From assembly GCA_024449915.1 (NCBI GenBank), contig JAMZAV010001445.1:124001-188000 (forward strand): DNA of 64,000 nucleotides. The letters are read 5' to 3'. The notes beneath the pieces were generated by a model, which made no database searches, had not been told where the DNA came from, and worked only from the letters and a program-made list of their open reading frames with translations. This DNA is from Sweltsa coloradensis. Lineage: Eukaryota; Arthropoda; Insecta; Plecoptera; Chloroperlidae. A program made the position numbers and the translations under genes. Below, piece after piece: positions 41,860 to 53,290 of the stretch. The first letter of the stretch is position 1. Every line of letters starts with the position of its first letter.

Positions 41860-42065
41860 TGTTAATGACACCACGTTGGCTTGAGCACTGAATTTGATGC
41901 ATTCCAATCACACGAACTTTAACACACAACAAGAAAAATTGAATTAAAAATTTTCTCATTTTAGGTGATAACCCTATTTAACTAAATTTAATTGACAACT
42001 AAAAAATTTCATTTTTTCCCACCAAATCCTTTTCTAATGCTATCACCACGGTTGACGCGTCCTTA
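41860..42065 (+). repeat. Dispersed repeat D, copy 1
   Basis: GAGCACTGAATTTGATGCAT, TTTAACTAAATTTAATTGAC and CCACCAAATCCTTTTCTAAT, ending ATGCTATCACCACGGTTGAC, GCGTCC. Matches 58350-58560. Both copies follow a Rep-R terminus. Confidence 0.6.
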
Positions 42066-42186
42066 ATAAAATAATAAGCCAAAAACAAAAACTTTTGTTT
42101 TGCTTATAATATCATCATCATCATTTTATTTTGTTATTATATACAATTAGAAAACAATTTTATCTTATCATCAAACACACCACCCC

Positions 42187-42545
42187 CGTCTGGGCCCGGG
42201 GTAGAATAGGCCCAGAGCATGGCTCTGCTAATCGTAAAAGGCGATTCAAGAGAAAAAGTCCACCTCGCAAACATCAGCTAGAATGAAGGGTAGTATTTTA
42301 CTCCACGAAACTAGAGGCGAGAGCTGGCAATCCTTCGGGGACCTTGCCCCCTGCCCTTGACGACCCCTCGACGACGATGACAATGACACAACGAACGATG
42401 ACAAAGACAATAACGACCGCTACGTGAGAAACCCCCTTTCCCCCCCTGCCCCGGGGCTGGTTCTGACCAGCATGGGTAATTCCTCCTCATATCCCCAAGG
42501 GTGAGGAGGCGCATTATGACCTTATGGCCCCCACCTACCTACCTA
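42187..42545 (+). repeat. Rep-L copy
   Basis: GTCTGGGCCCGGGGTAGAAT, AAAAGGCGATTCAAGAGAAA, CTCGCAAACATCAGCTAG, GGGCTGGTTCTGACCAGCAT and GAGGCGCATTATGACC. The final GGTTGACGCGCC is replaced by unrelated text. Confidence 0.8.
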
Positions 42546-42630
42546 CGCTCAGTTTTGCGTTTCAATTTTGCACTTGCAAAACCTTTTTAAAATGAGTTGT
42601 GCTTGCACAAACGAAAAATGGCGTAAGAAG
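42546..42630. other. Short spacer before the tandem repeat
   Basis: Begins with a short CCTA run. Nothing else recognised. Confidence 0.3.
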
Positions 42631-43226
42631 TTAGGTTATGTATCAACTTCACAAACCACAACACAGCTTTTATCATGCCCCTTGATTATCACGTGCCCAA
42701 AGTAAAGCCTTGCTTATAGTAACTAACGAGGTTGCACAGTTATCGTGGCCTCTCTCCACACACATACGCACTTACTGTCCATTATGACGGTGCATGACTA
42801 TTTGCCCAGATTCTCATCAGTGTCTGATATCTTATGTTATGTTTCAACTTCACAAACCTCAACACAGCTTATACCATGTCCCTTGATTACCACGTGCCCA
42901 TGGTTAAGCCTTGCTAATAGTAACTAACGAGCTTGCTCAGTTATCTTGGCCGCTTTCCACACACATACGCACTTACTGTGCATTATGATGCTGCATGACT
43001 ATGAGCTTAGAGCAGAGTCTGATATCTTATGTTATGTTTCAACTTCACAAACCACAACACAGCTTATACCATGTCCCTTGATTACCACGTGCCCATGGTT
43101 AAGCCTTGCTAATAGATACTAACGAGCTTGCTCAGTTATCTTGGCCGCTTTCCACACACATACGCACTTACTGTGCATTATGATGCTGCATGACTATGAG
43201 CTTAGAGCAGTGTCTGATATCTTTCA
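42631..43226. repeat. Tandem repeat, three units of 195-200 bp
   Basis: The landmark CAACTTCACAAACC occurs at 42644, 42845 and 43040. All units share TTGATTACCACGTGCCCA, TAACTAACGAGCTTGC and CCACACACATACGCACTTAC. Copies 2 and 3 are more alike than copy 1. Confidence 0.88.
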
Positions 43227-43319
43227 AACATCATTTTGGCACGTACTTATTTCAAAACACAGCAACAACAATGACAACTTGTCTTGTGCGAGCCAGCCAT
43301 GACATGCAAAACTGCGCGT

Positions 43320-43535
43320 GGGTCGGGGGCTTAAGGGTTGCCGCGCCCTTATAAAATTTCATTTTGTGTTCACCTGCAAACTTTTTTATTATGTGAACCA
43401 TCATCTCGAAATTTTATAAAATAAAGAAAACAATTAAAAAAATCAAAACCATAATAAACTTAATTAAATAACTAACATAGGACCCGAAACATGACCTACC
43501 CGGTTGAAGCGCCCCGGTTTCTTACGTCGTCGTGA
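43320..43535 (+). repeat. Rep-L tail and Rep-R
   Basis: GGGTTGCCGCGCCCTTATAA (Rep-L end) leads into AT-rich text with AAATAAAGAAAACAATT and then GACCCGAAACATGACCTACC, CGGTTGAAGCGCCCCGG, TTTCTTACGTCGTCGTG. Confidence 0.7.
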
Positions 43536-43554
43536 TACTAAAAAATTTTAAATT

Positions 43555-43850
43555 TTGGGCCTGGGGTAGAATTGACTCAGAGCATGGCTCTGCCAATCGT
43601 AAAATGCGATTCAAGAGAAAAAGTCCACCTCGCAAAAATCAGCTGGTAAGAGGCGAGTATATTTCTCCCCGAAACTAGAGGCGAGCTCTGGCAGTCGTCT
43701 TCGGGGAACCCTTGACCTCCCGACGACGATGACAATGACACAACGAACGATGGTTCTGACAGCATGGGCCCCCACCTCCCCATATCCCCTAGGCTAGAGT
43801 GGTGCATTATAACCTAACGGATGACGCGTCCTTAATCCAAATAAACAAAT
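43555..43850 (+). repeat. Rep-L copy with internal deletion
   Basis: GGGCCTGGGGTAGAATTGAC, GCATGGCTCTGCCAATCG, CTCGCAAAAATCAGCTGG and GAGCTCTGGCAGTCGTCTTC, then GACACAACGAACGATGG joins directly to TTCTGACAGCATGGGCCCC. The tail is CGGATGACGCGTCCTTAATC. Confidence 0.8.
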
Positions 43851-43859
43851 ACTATTCAC

Positions 43860-44045
43860 CAGAGTATTTGGCAGGGACTGTCCCCAGTCAGTGATCGGCC
43901 CAAGGGCCCAAGTTTTGAAAACTTACGTTTGCAGTCACCTACTGAAAACGAGTGACTTGGAGGGTCACGTGACTATCAAAACGTACATTTAGAGCCGAAT
44001 TCAAGATTTTAAATCACTAAATACAAATTATCAAACCACGTGCTT
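43860..44045. other. Unassigned spacer
   Basis: Nothing recognised; short palindromic word TTGGCAGGGACTG near 43869. Confidence 0.3.
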
Positions 44046-44049
44046 TTCG

Positions 44050-44225
44050 GACGTGGCCTAGAGCATGGCTCTGCTAATCGTACAAGGCGATTCAAGAGAA
44101 AAAGTTCACCTCGCATAACTTCAGCTAGTAAGAGTAAGAGGGGAGTATATATCTCCCCGCAACTAGAGGCGAGGTCTGGCAATCGTCGTCGGTGACGTTG
44201 CCCCCCTTCCCTTGACGACCCCTTG
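44050..44225 (+). repeat. Rep-L, left part of a split copy
   Basis: GAGCATGGCTCTGCTAATCG to CCCCCTTCCCTTGACGACCC, with the perfect hairpin GGGGAGTATATATCTCCCC. Interrupted by the segment at 44226-45205. Confidence 0.8.
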
Positions 44226-45205
44226 ATGTGTAACAGTTTATTTTCCCGAGTTCACATTATTATCTCGCTGTTTATACATTCTACTTTCCCCTACCTTTAC
44301 CCTCCCTACTGCTGATAAGAAAAGCCTGTGTACTAGAGAGAAGTGAAGTCAGTTGAGTGACGGGACTGAGTTCGGACGGTCGAGCGCGACTTTGGTCGGA
44401 TTAAAATCAGAATAAACTGCGAGAGCATTCGGAACTATTTCCGTGAGCCGAGGTGTAAAGAAACACTAGTCGCGATAAATAGTGGTTGAAGCTGTGAGGG
44501 ATCAAGCTCCATTTAGTGTTTGTCTTATTGATTTATTAAGTCAGACCATGACCGGTCCCATTCAGTGTTGAGTAAGTGACTTGTGAGTGACAGTAATCAG
44601 TATAGCCCATCTAATCAGTGCAGTACAACAGTTAATCAAACTAAAGAATCAGACGCAGCATACTGGACCACGTATTGGTTTCGTTGTCTGTTACTACGCC
44701 TGTCCCACCTCAAGCAGACGCATCACGTGACCGACACGTCACCCCATCTACATCACACCATCACAGGAGGCTGGCTACATCACAGAAGTCGACTGCATGA
44801 ACCAGGTACTCGACACATATAGCTATTCAATTAAGTAGAAGTAGTACGAGACATTTTTATAATTGCGTCAGTTAATTAGAATATTTCCCAAAAGATGTTA
44901 TACATGAAATTTGAACTTAAGTATTTCTACCATCATTTTGCTTTCATTTCTTATTTACTATAATACTTGAAGATCTTAAAATCATAATGATCAATCGATC
45001 AGTGGACTGACTAAAGAAGGATTTTCAGTATTGATTTATTTACGTTGCCTTGGACTTTCGAACTTGTTGTTATCATGTGTATGTAATTGGTTTGGCACAA
45101 GACGGAAAATATACCTGGTTGTGTTATAATCATTGTTTACTTCAGTTGTATTATAAGTAACTGTTACCGATCACGCCTAGGAAAAGAGAGGTAGGCAGTT
45201 CCCGC
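44226..45205. mobile_element. About 1-kb insertion, possible solo LTR
   Basis: Unlike Rep-L on either side. It opens near 44230 with TGTAACAGTTTATTTTCCCG and has the complement-like AAGTAACTGTTACC near 45160, so TGTAACAG/CTGTTAC may be LTR ends. Rep-L text CCCCCTTCC(C)TTGACGACCCC occurs on both sides, like a duplication of about 20 bp. LTR elements normally duplicate 4-6 bp, so the class is open. An internal 79-codon frame (44583-44822) has no recognised domain. Confidence 0.4.
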
Positions 45206-45420
45206 TCTTTCCCCCTTCCTTGACGACCCCCCGGCTACGATGACAATGACACAACGAACGATGACAAAGACGATGACGACCGCGACGTGAGAAACCCCCC
45301 TTAGCCCCCATAACCGTGGGTGGTTCTGACCAGCATGGGCCCCTCCTCCCCGTCCCCCCTTAGGCTAGAGTAATGCATTATGACCTAACGGTTGACGCGT
45401 TCTTAATCAAAATAAAACAA
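45206..45420 (+). repeat. Rep-L, right part of the split copy
   Basis: Restarts at CCCCCTTCCTTGACGACCCC and goes through GATGACGACCGCGACGTGAG and GTGGTTCTGACCAGCATGGG to CGGTTGACGCGTTCTTAATC. Confidence 0.8.
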
Positions 45421-45640
45421 AATTAAACAATTGCAATTTGGTTACTGTAAAGATGTTTTGTATATTGACCTGTACAAGACATTTCTGTGCCCACACAATC
45501 CAATCACTGACCAATTTAGATGGAATTTGCGTACGCCATTCGTTACACGCGACTTTGGCATTCTGTAAATTCTGCAGTGCGATCTACCATCTAGTATTTC
45601 AACCAGGTGATGTGAAACTAGCTCCCGCGCGCTACTACCG
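45421..45640. other. Unassigned stretch between Rep-L pieces
   Basis: Mixed composition, open on the plus strand from 45438 into the next Rep-L tail. No protein family recognised. Confidence 0.3.
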
Positions 45641-45885
45641 CCCACTCCACATTCACCCGTGGCTGGTTCTGACCAGCATGGGCCCCTCCATCCATATTCC
45701 CCAGGCTAGAGGGGCGCATTATGACCAAATGGTTGATGCAGGGCTGAATCAAATCTTTCATTTTATTAACTTAGAAAACTATATAACCATCAAACACGCC
45801 AGAAATTAAATTAATTAAATAACAATCTTAGGCGGCGCAATATGACCTAACCGGTCGAAGCGTCCTAGTTTCTCACGTCGTCGTA
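45641..45885 (+). repeat. Rep-L tail followed by Rep-R
   Basis: CCGTGGCTGGTTCTGACCAG, CCAGGCTAGAGGGGCGCATT and ATGGTTGATGCAGG, then TTAGAAAACTATATAACCAT, TTAGGCGGCGCAATATGACC, CCGGTCGAAGCGTCCTAG, TTTCTCACGTCGTCG. In the terminal stem GGCGC now faces GCGTCC. Confidence 0.75.
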
Positions 45886-45889
45886 TCTT

Positions 45890-46185
45890 TTTAATTGGAT
45901 CCCCTATTCCTCCCCTTACGCGTGGCTGGTTCTGACCAGCATGGAAACTCCTCCCCATATCCAATAACCTAAAGTGACGCATTTTAACCTAACGGTTGAC
46001 GCGCCCGTAATCCAAACAAACCTATCTCACAAACTGCACCTCCTATTTAGGAGAGTGTAAATATTACTCCCTGGTCATCGTCGGGGACCCTTCCCTTGAC
46101 GACCAGAACTTCGGAGAATCATTATAACGATGACAAAGACGATAACGACCACGACAAGAGAACTCGCCCGTTCCTATCACTATAT
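45890..46185 (+). repeat. Two Rep-L fragments
   Basis: 45890-46015 is a tail (CGCGTGGCTGGTTCTGACCA, GGTTGACGCGCCCGTAATCC). 46025-46185 is a middle piece (TATTACTCCCTGGTCATCG, GATGACAAAGACGATAACGA, CACGACAAGAG). Confidence 0.7.
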
Positions 46186-46962
46186 TTCCCAATTTCCCCA
46201 ATTTGATTAAGTATCGTATCGTGAACGTGTGGTATTGTAAGGAACACTTTATATTAATTGTAAAGTGTATTTATATCATTTTGAAAAGTTGATATAGTTT
46301 TGACTTGAAGATTCCATTTAAAAGGATGATTGTTTTGTGAACCCTGGCAACAAAATGTGAAGATAGCAGATTTTGTTTGATAAATTTATTTTGGCAGCTG
46401 CATCTGCTTTGTGAAAGTTATTTATTAAATGTGAATGTAAACAAACTAATCTATACTACAAAATGACGTGCCACGAGTGCGGTATGTATAAAAAAATCAT
46501 CAATGTGCTCCTATTTGATGTTGACACCGAAAGGAACAACAATTACTTCTAAGAAAAATGTCAACAAACATGGCTGATCAAATTAGGCCTGGTGAGTTTC
46601 ATAAAAAGGTAGGATTAGACTTAGCCATACTCTCTGCCCTAGAAACATGTAAAACCACCACTGACAAAAAAACATTTCTTCAATGTCAACAAGATTATGG
46701 AATGACAAAGCCACATCCTTAAACTCTTTTGCAAACCAACAGAAAAACTCTTACTCTGACTAGCTCTTACAATAACGAACACCCAACTGGAACTAGGTTC
46801 AACCAAAAAGACAGCTGATGTAAGATCCGAGTTTAAGCCTAACCACGGCGTTAGTCATAATGACATCCCTAGGCCTCTTGTCCACATGCCACTTTTGAAG
46901 GAAATGGGCTTTTATACCAATTACCCCACACTGTCCGTCACAAACGATGTCCTAGACCTCCA

Positions 46963-47249
46963 TTACTCATGCCAAACAGGAAGGCATATGCATATCAAAA
47001 ACCTAAGCATACAGTAAAACATGCTTAAAGCAATCAACAAAAAGAGAAAAGGGTTTTCCCATTCAGCACACAACAACAATAAGCTACAAGGAACCTTCTC
47101 CCTTTTACTAATGCCACAGGAAGGCATGTGCATATTATCAAAAACCTCAAGCATACAGTAAAAACAAGTTTAAATGCTAATCCAAAAAACAGAGAAACGT
47201 TTTCCTGTTCAGCACACAAACAACAATAAGCTACAAGGAACCTCCTGGA
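46963..47249. repeat. Tandem duplication within LINE ORF1 region, about 139 bp
   Basis: CAGGAAGGCATATGCATATC near 46977 and CAGGAAGGCATGTGCATATT near 47116 open two copies that both end in AATAAGCTACAAGGAACCT. Confidence 0.8.
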
Positions 47250-47313
47250 CCTAAATGGACACAGATCACAAAAACTAGTAACGGGTACCTACCACTGGAA
47301 TACTTAGACGACG

Positions 47314-47970
47314 ATGCCAAATCCTTCTCTTGATGTAAGTAAACAAATAAAAGATCAAAGAATAATAGAAACACTTCCAGTCCTAGGTCTGTACCCACGC
47401 CCAACTGTGAATTCACAAAAGACTAAAACATCTAAAAGCGAGCTAACAAAGACTGTTAGCACAGTGGAACTAGTTATAAGTGACTCTATTTTTAAAGGAT
47501 GCCAAAAGAGAAGAATATGTGTCTTCAAGATAAATATTCTCTTCAAGAAATATCCAAGGAATTCAGCCTCACCAGTTACAAAAATTGATAGAAGAAGACC
47601 CAAAATCCTGCCAAACTAAACATGAGAATGTTATAATCCACAATGGCACAAATTCTGTAAGATATCTAGAGCCTTTACAGTTAATGGATAAACGCTACCA
47701 ATTACTGCGAGCTTTTTAAAAAAAAATTACCCAAATGCTGAATAGCTTACACAAGTTTGCATATCGTAAAGATGTTCCAAACCACGTGATTTTCCGAGAT
47801 TAATTCTTCTCTGAAATGGGTGTTGCAGTACACTTGAGGGAGTTTTTGTTGAAACTAAAAATTTGGGTTTTAACCCCATCTGATATTTCAATTGATGGTC
47901 TTCATCCAAATAGCAAAGGAACCTTGAAATTACATAATATGATCATTGAAATGATTAGTACAATGGACTG
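47314..47970 (+). pseudogene. LINE ORF1 with SGNH/GDSL esterase-like domain
   Basis: Three catalytic blocks of the SGNH hydrolase fold appear in order across broken frames. VELVISDSIFKG (47464-47500) is block I with the nucleophile Ser. HNGTNSVR (47640-47663) is block III, normally GTN. DGLHPNSKG (47896-47922) is block V with Asp and His. ORF1 proteins of CR1-group LINEs carry such a domain, thought to act in RNP or lipid handling. Stops and frameshifts separate the blocks, so it is dead. Confidence 0.65.
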
Positions 47971-48210
47971 GAAGCCATGCCCAGATTCGTTTATTTTTTC
48001 GGGGGGCAGAAAGAAGGCTCCCCAAATACTACAGCAAAAAAAATTCCATGATATACCAAAAACATCTACTTAGCACAGGAAAGTAGGCCTAACCTTCAGG
48101 ATAACCATTCTAAGAAAACAACTTCTAATACGGTAAATGGGACAGAGAGTCAAACCAGCGTTAGAGGATACAACCATAGAGACTATTTTGTTTCTGAAAA
48201 CGATCAGCAG

Positions 48211-48710
48211 ATCAAGGACAAGTGCAGGGACCAAAAAAGACCAACTGACATTCTTTTACCAAAGAGGATAGTGTGCCTTCTTTGGCCCAGCCGAAGACTA
48301 CACAAGATCCTTTGTTTTACTTAGCTGAGTATCTGTCAACTAGGCCTACCACAAAATCGAAAATTTCGAATACTATGACACTCTCTCTAATAAAACCTAC
48401 TCCCTACACTGCAGATAAATCTGACAAATCTCGTCCTGGGTATCCTATCTCCCAGAATAAAGGGACTTCCAACAAATCCAGCACATCAAGGACAAATGCA
48501 GGGACAAAGACCAACTGAAAAAGTTCTTTACCAAAGATGATAGGGGTGCCTGCTTTGGACCAGCCGAAAGAGGTCAGCTACCACAAAATCGAAAAATTCA
48601 AATACTCTAACACTCCCTTAAAAGACTTACTCCCTTAACTGCAGAAAAATCGGACAAATCTCGTCCTGGATATTCTATCTCCCAGAATCAAGACTTCCGA
48701 CAACTTCAGG
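48211..48710. repeat. Tandem duplication within the LINE, about 274 bp
   Basis: ATCAAGGACAAGTGCAGGGA at 48211 and ATCAAGGACAAATGCAGGGA at 48485 start two copies. Both continue with TACCACAAAATCGAAAA and GACAAATCTCGTCCTGG. The second is shorter by about 50 bp. Confidence 0.85.
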
Positions 48711-49469
48711 TAGCCCTATCTTCGAAACCGCAAGAGGGGACGCCAGCCCAGGTGCGATCATCTGGCTCGGCACAGGGCTGTATTGTCCACTGCGTGGGAG
48801 GAGATGACAATACATAGACACACATCCATATGCGAACTGAACGTTGTAGGCCTGGGGGACAATCAAAGTCGGAAGTAATGCCAGCCTATTTGCGAACTTT
48901 CTGAGACGGCCCAGGCGTCCCACTTCCAAGCAGGACGCTGTACCAACTGCTTCTTCTTGGGGAGAAATCAACCTACCACCACATGGAAAAACCCAAAGTC
49001 GTGGTATAAGGCAATTCTCCAATTATAATTATCAACAAACTAAGGGAACTAATAGCAAGTGAGGGTCTTGGGCAAAAACTTCTAATTAAAAAAACCATGG
49101 TCCCCAGAGAGTTAATAGAAATTCTTACTGATCATTATCGGAAGAAGCAAAAAACAGCTTAAATAAATATTAGATCACCACCTCTTCATTTAAAATCATA
49201 TAAATACAATAAATCCAAATCTAAGCAAAGTGACTATTTGACATACCAAGCCATAATGACATTATCGTGGCTGTTTAAAAACACTAATGCCCAAAACACC
49301 TCTCATTAGCCTTAACACTCCGCCTTAACACACCCTTCAAAACACAAAGACAACATAAACAACAATATAAAAAGAAAAAAAATTTATTAGAATACTCCTT
49401 CAAAATTTTTCAAGGCCTAACACTTACAAAAAGTAGGGACTTAAATATCATTTTAAGAAGAGCACAGTA

Positions 49470-50060
49470 CGAAAAATAAAAACTGTTGATGTGCTATGTA
49501 TATCAGAGCACTGGAAAAAAAAGTGAAAGAATAAAACAGTATTGTGATTGATAACTACAAAACTAGTTTCCTCGTTTTGCAGAAATTCTCATATACATGG
49601 AGGGGTGCAATCTTTGTGATCAACACACTGTTTGAGCTTGAAAACTCAGAAACCAACAGTTACTAACTATAGTTGTGATTTAAATTTTGAATGTGCTTGC
49701 ATTGAATTGAATTTAAGTACAAATAAAAAAAACACTAGCGGTATCTAATATATAATCGTCGTAATTTATAGGTCCACAAATGGCAACATTAAAACCTTTC
49801 TAGAAAAAAGTGAAAAAATTATCTCTAAAACTATTAAAATCAAATAAACATTTAGTAGTTTGGGTGACTTTAATGTAAACGTCTCTCCAAATAGTAAAGA
49901 CCCGAATAAAGATCAACTAATTAATCTCCTTAGCTCATTTAACTTTATACTCACCATAAATGAACCAACTAGAGTTGACCAAAGGTGGCAAACATCATCC
50001 ATTATTGACAACATAGCAACAAATAGGGACACTTCCATTCAAGACACAGGTACTTAACCT
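49470..50060 (+). pseudogene. LINE endonuclease (APE-type) remnant
   Basis: KTVDVLCISEHW (49473-49512) matches the early APE-type motif with its catalytic Glu. VIYRSTNGNIKTFLEKSEK follows at about 49760-49815. LGDFNVNVSPN (49858-49893) is the GDFN block, and SSIIDNIATN (49999-50028) is the late S-x-IDNI block. Several stops interrupt it. In a live element this enzyme nicks the target for reverse transcription. Confidence 0.7.
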
Positions 50061-50619
50061 TGGTATTGCCGACCATTATGCTCAAGAAATCAGAATTCAA
50101 TGGTAACAATTTTATTCAAACAAAAACAACAAAAACAATTCAATTATTAATGATACCACATTAGATAATCTTATCGAGAGACTTGAAGAAGAAATTTTGG
50201 GGATGATGTATCACAAGCTAAATTGGCTGATGATAAATACAATACATTTATACAGAAGCGCAGTCATATATCAGGTGAAAATTGTCCATTAAAAACTATA
50301 AAAAATAAACCATTCTACAAAAAGCAAAACAGGATATCGAAGGTATAAAAATCTCGAGTTTAAATAAGAGAAGTTTTTTTTATATAAAAACTCATTTCCA
50401 AAACGTGACATTCCTTCAAACTTAGTTAAACATATTTAAAAATTTATAAACAATTTTTAAAAAACAGCAAAAAGTAATCAAATTAAGGACAGTATAATTA
50501 TCTCAAGCTAACAATAAGTCAAAGTGTATCTGGAAAATATAAATTCAGAGACAAACAAGAAAACCTATTAAGCCCCGTAAAAAATATTAATCTACTCAAT
50601 AGTAACAATGAATTAAAAA

Positions 50620-51640
50620 ATGACTCTAAAGTGGTTTAGCAAAATCCTTAATAGCTATTTTGCTAATGAAGCCTCTGACCTAACAAAAAAATTTAGTAAT
50701 CAAGGAAATTTAATCAAAATCTTACTTTCTTTTGATTACTTGCATAAGACAAAACAAGAGCCAGTAAATTCTTTATATTTTTATGAAACTGATATTAATG
50801 AAATAAAAAATTTTGTTGGTAAGTTTAAAATATCTCACTCTGCAGGAGTAGATGGCATATCAACTATTGTTTTAAAGAAATGTATCCATATGTTAGCTGC
50901 ACCTCTATGTGATATTTTCAATACCTGTCTAAAAAAATGGGGTTTTTTCCACAAGCACTAAAAATATCCAAAATAAAATTTCCCCAACATAAAAAAGAAA
51001 AAGTTAACTCCTTGCAAGTAATTATCGACCAATATCTATTCTACTGCTTTTCAAAAATATTGGAAAGAATTTTTTATAACAGATTGATAAGCTTTTAAGA
51101 AAAGCACAACATTCTAACAGAAAGACAAAATGGATTCAGAAAGGGAAAATCTACTAGTGATACAATTTGAAGATTTCTATTAAAAGTAACTAGTGAAATG
51201 GATTCAAATATTTATACTCTGGGTATATTCTGTGATCTCACCAAAGCTTTTGACTGTGTTTATCACAATATACTCCTCACTAAATTAGAATATTATGGAG
51301 TACGTGGTGCTGCGCTAAAATTATTAAAATCATACCTAACAAACAGAGTACAATATGTAGAAATAACTGCCCAAAGAATATAAATAAAATTTCATATACC
51401 ATTTCGGATTCTGAGAAAATTATATGTGGTGTACCCCAAGGGTCAAATTCTTGGCCCTTTATTTTTTTATTGTCTTTATCAATGATCTAACTGAAAGTAT
51501 AGATGATGCTGAACTTTTTGCTGACGATTTTTCCACAGTCATAAAGGCTGATGAAAGCAAAGCTCTTCGGGATAAATCAGAAGAAAGACTAAATGGGAAA
51601 TTTAAAAGGGTGGTTTACAGCTAACAAACTTTTTTTATAC
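50620..51640 (+). pseudogene. LINE reverse transcriptase remnant
   Basis: Blocks in order, in changing frames: SAGVDGISTIVLKKC (about 50840-50885), NYRPISIL (51020-51043), TERQNGFRKGKST (51117-51156), GIFCDLTKAFDCV (51222-51260; the first catalytic Asp is present), CGVPQGS (51426-51446, then frameshifted), ELFADD (51511-51528; the AxDD-type centre is kept as FADD). At least three frameshifts and several stops make it inactive. Confidence 0.78.
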
Positions 51641-52410
51641 TCCAAAAAAAAAAACTATATCCAATTCCACTCAATTCAGAAGATTAAATCTTTAAATAAA
51701 ATACCATACCTAACTAATTTTTCAGATAATTCAAATATAACACAAGTTTCATCAAATGCATTTTTAGGCTTAACAATAGACCAACATCTAACATGGCACG
51801 ATCATATCAATACATTAATACCAAAACTTAATTCGTCTTGTTATGCTATAAGACCATCAAGCGATAAAATAAAATCCCCACAGCCAAAATATGCTACTAT
51901 TATTATTTGGTCATATATAAGCTACGGAATTTAATTTTGGGGTATATCGACCCACATTCATAAAGTTTTTATTATACAAAAAAAAAGCAATTAGAGCAAT
52001 TTGTTCCCTTGATCCCACAGAACACTGTAAAACCTTTTTTATTTCGCCACAAAATCCTTACCATTTCATGTTATACATTTTTCAAATATTAGTAATTAAA
52101 AAAAAATATACACACCTACTCAGTAAATACAAATGGGCCATGATCATGACACACGTAAAAAAAAATCACCTACAGCTAAACTCATATCACACAAAACTTG
52201 GAAAAAATAAACTCAGACTACTTACATAAACTCTTTATAACCATCTTCCAGAATCCATTAAAAACATTTCAAGCTATGACCGTTTCAAACATGAAAATCA
52301 AACAAATTTTAATTCTAAAAGCCTACTATTATCTTATTGATTACTTAAATGATACACTCACAGAAATTCTGTTATCACTTGATATTATTGATTTAAATAT
52401 AATAATATAA
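51641..52410 (+). pseudogene. LINE ORF2 C-terminal region remnant
   Basis: FLGLTIDQHLTWHDHIN (51761-51811), then YISYGI, FWGISTHIHKV (51936-51970), QKKAIRAI and NHLPESIKN follow the pattern of the region after the RT in CR1- and Jockey-group LINEs. No RNase H is seen, as expected for this group. Confidence 0.65.
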
Positions 52411-52604
52411 TGAAATGAAAACCCTTTTTTTATTACTTTTCAATAATTATATTATTTACAATGTATTACATATTATGACAATTTTCATTTATTATTATTT
52501 GTAACATTTTTTTTTATTTAGCTAAAGGACACTATAATAAAAATTGTGTTGTTGTTACATTTAAAAAGTACAATTTGTCCTAATTAAAAAATTGAAAAAT
52601 TGAA
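52411..52604 (+). other. CR1-like LINE 3' UTR and tail
   Basis: AT-rich text ends in TAAAAAATTGAAAAATTGAA. Short repeated ends of this kind are the usual terminus of CR1/L2-type LINEs. A Rep-L tail follows directly, so the LINE sits inside the array. Confidence 0.6.
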
Positions 52605-52710
52605 ATATACCCGTGCCTGTTCTGACTAGAATGGGACTACTCCCCACATACTTCGCGGTCTAGAGTGGCGCATTATGACTCAACGGATTGACGCGCCCTT
52701 ATTCAAATAA
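52605..52710 (+). repeat. Rep-L tail
   Basis: CCCGTGCCTGTTCTGACTAG, GTCTAGAGTGGCGCATTATG and CGGATTGACGCGCCCTTATT. Confidence 0.75.
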
Positions 52711-52769
52711 CTAAGAAATATTATGACTTGACGGTTATCAGATATTGAGTATTCAATAATACTATTGAA

Positions 52770-53290
52770 AACAGAGGCAAGCTCTGGCATTCGTCGGCGG
52801 GGAACCCATAACCCTTTTCCCCTTTATGGGCCTCACCCACATCGCGACAATGACAACACAAACGATGACAAAGACAATGACGACCACGTCATAAGAGCAC
52901 CATTTACCTCCGTATTGTGGTTGGTTCAATATCCCCCACACCCACAATTGGCAAGAGATGGCTCTGTAATCGTAAAAGGCGATTCAAGAGAAAATTCCAC
53001 CTCGCAAAAATCAGCTAGTATGGGAAATTTTAGTATTTTACTCCCCGAAAATGAGACGAGCTCTGGCAATCGTCGTCGGGGACCTTGCCAATTTTCCTTG
53101 AAGACCTCCCGGACGACAATGACAATAACACAACGAACTATGACAAAGACGATGACGACCGCGATCTGAGAAATCCTCCTTTCCTCCCTTACCCATGGCT
53201 GGTTCTGACCAGCATGGGCCCCTCCATCCCTCACCCCCTTGGTTAGAGTGGGGGCATTATGACCTAACGGTTGATCGTCCTTACCTAAAA
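52770..53290 (+). repeat. Two Rep-L copies head to tail
   Basis: 52770-52950 is a middle piece (AGAGGCAAGCTCTGGCATTC, CAAACGATGACAAAGACAAT). 52955-53290 is near complete (GGCGATTCAAGAGAAAATTC, GACGAGCTCTGGCAATCG, CATGGCTGGTTCTGACCAGC, TTGATCGTCC tail). Confidence 0.75.

Larger units (their letters stand above)
46200..52604 (+). mobile_element. CR1/L2-like LINE, full length but inactive
   Basis: All parts of a CR1-group LINE lie in order: 5' region, ORF1 with SGNH-hydrolase blocks (47314-47970), endonuclease (49470-50060), reverse transcriptase (50620-51640), C-terminal region to 52410, 3' UTR and a terminal ATTGAAAAATTGAAA tail ending about 52604. Stops and frameshifts are frequent. The 5' boundary is approximate; Rep-L text ends at 46185. 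It is unrelated to the I-clade LINE that produced Rep-R. Confidence 0.75.

Noticed and set aside
44583..44822. 79-codon Ser/Thr/His-rich frame as a host gene
   Set aside because: Lies inside the LTR-like insert and has low-complexity composition.
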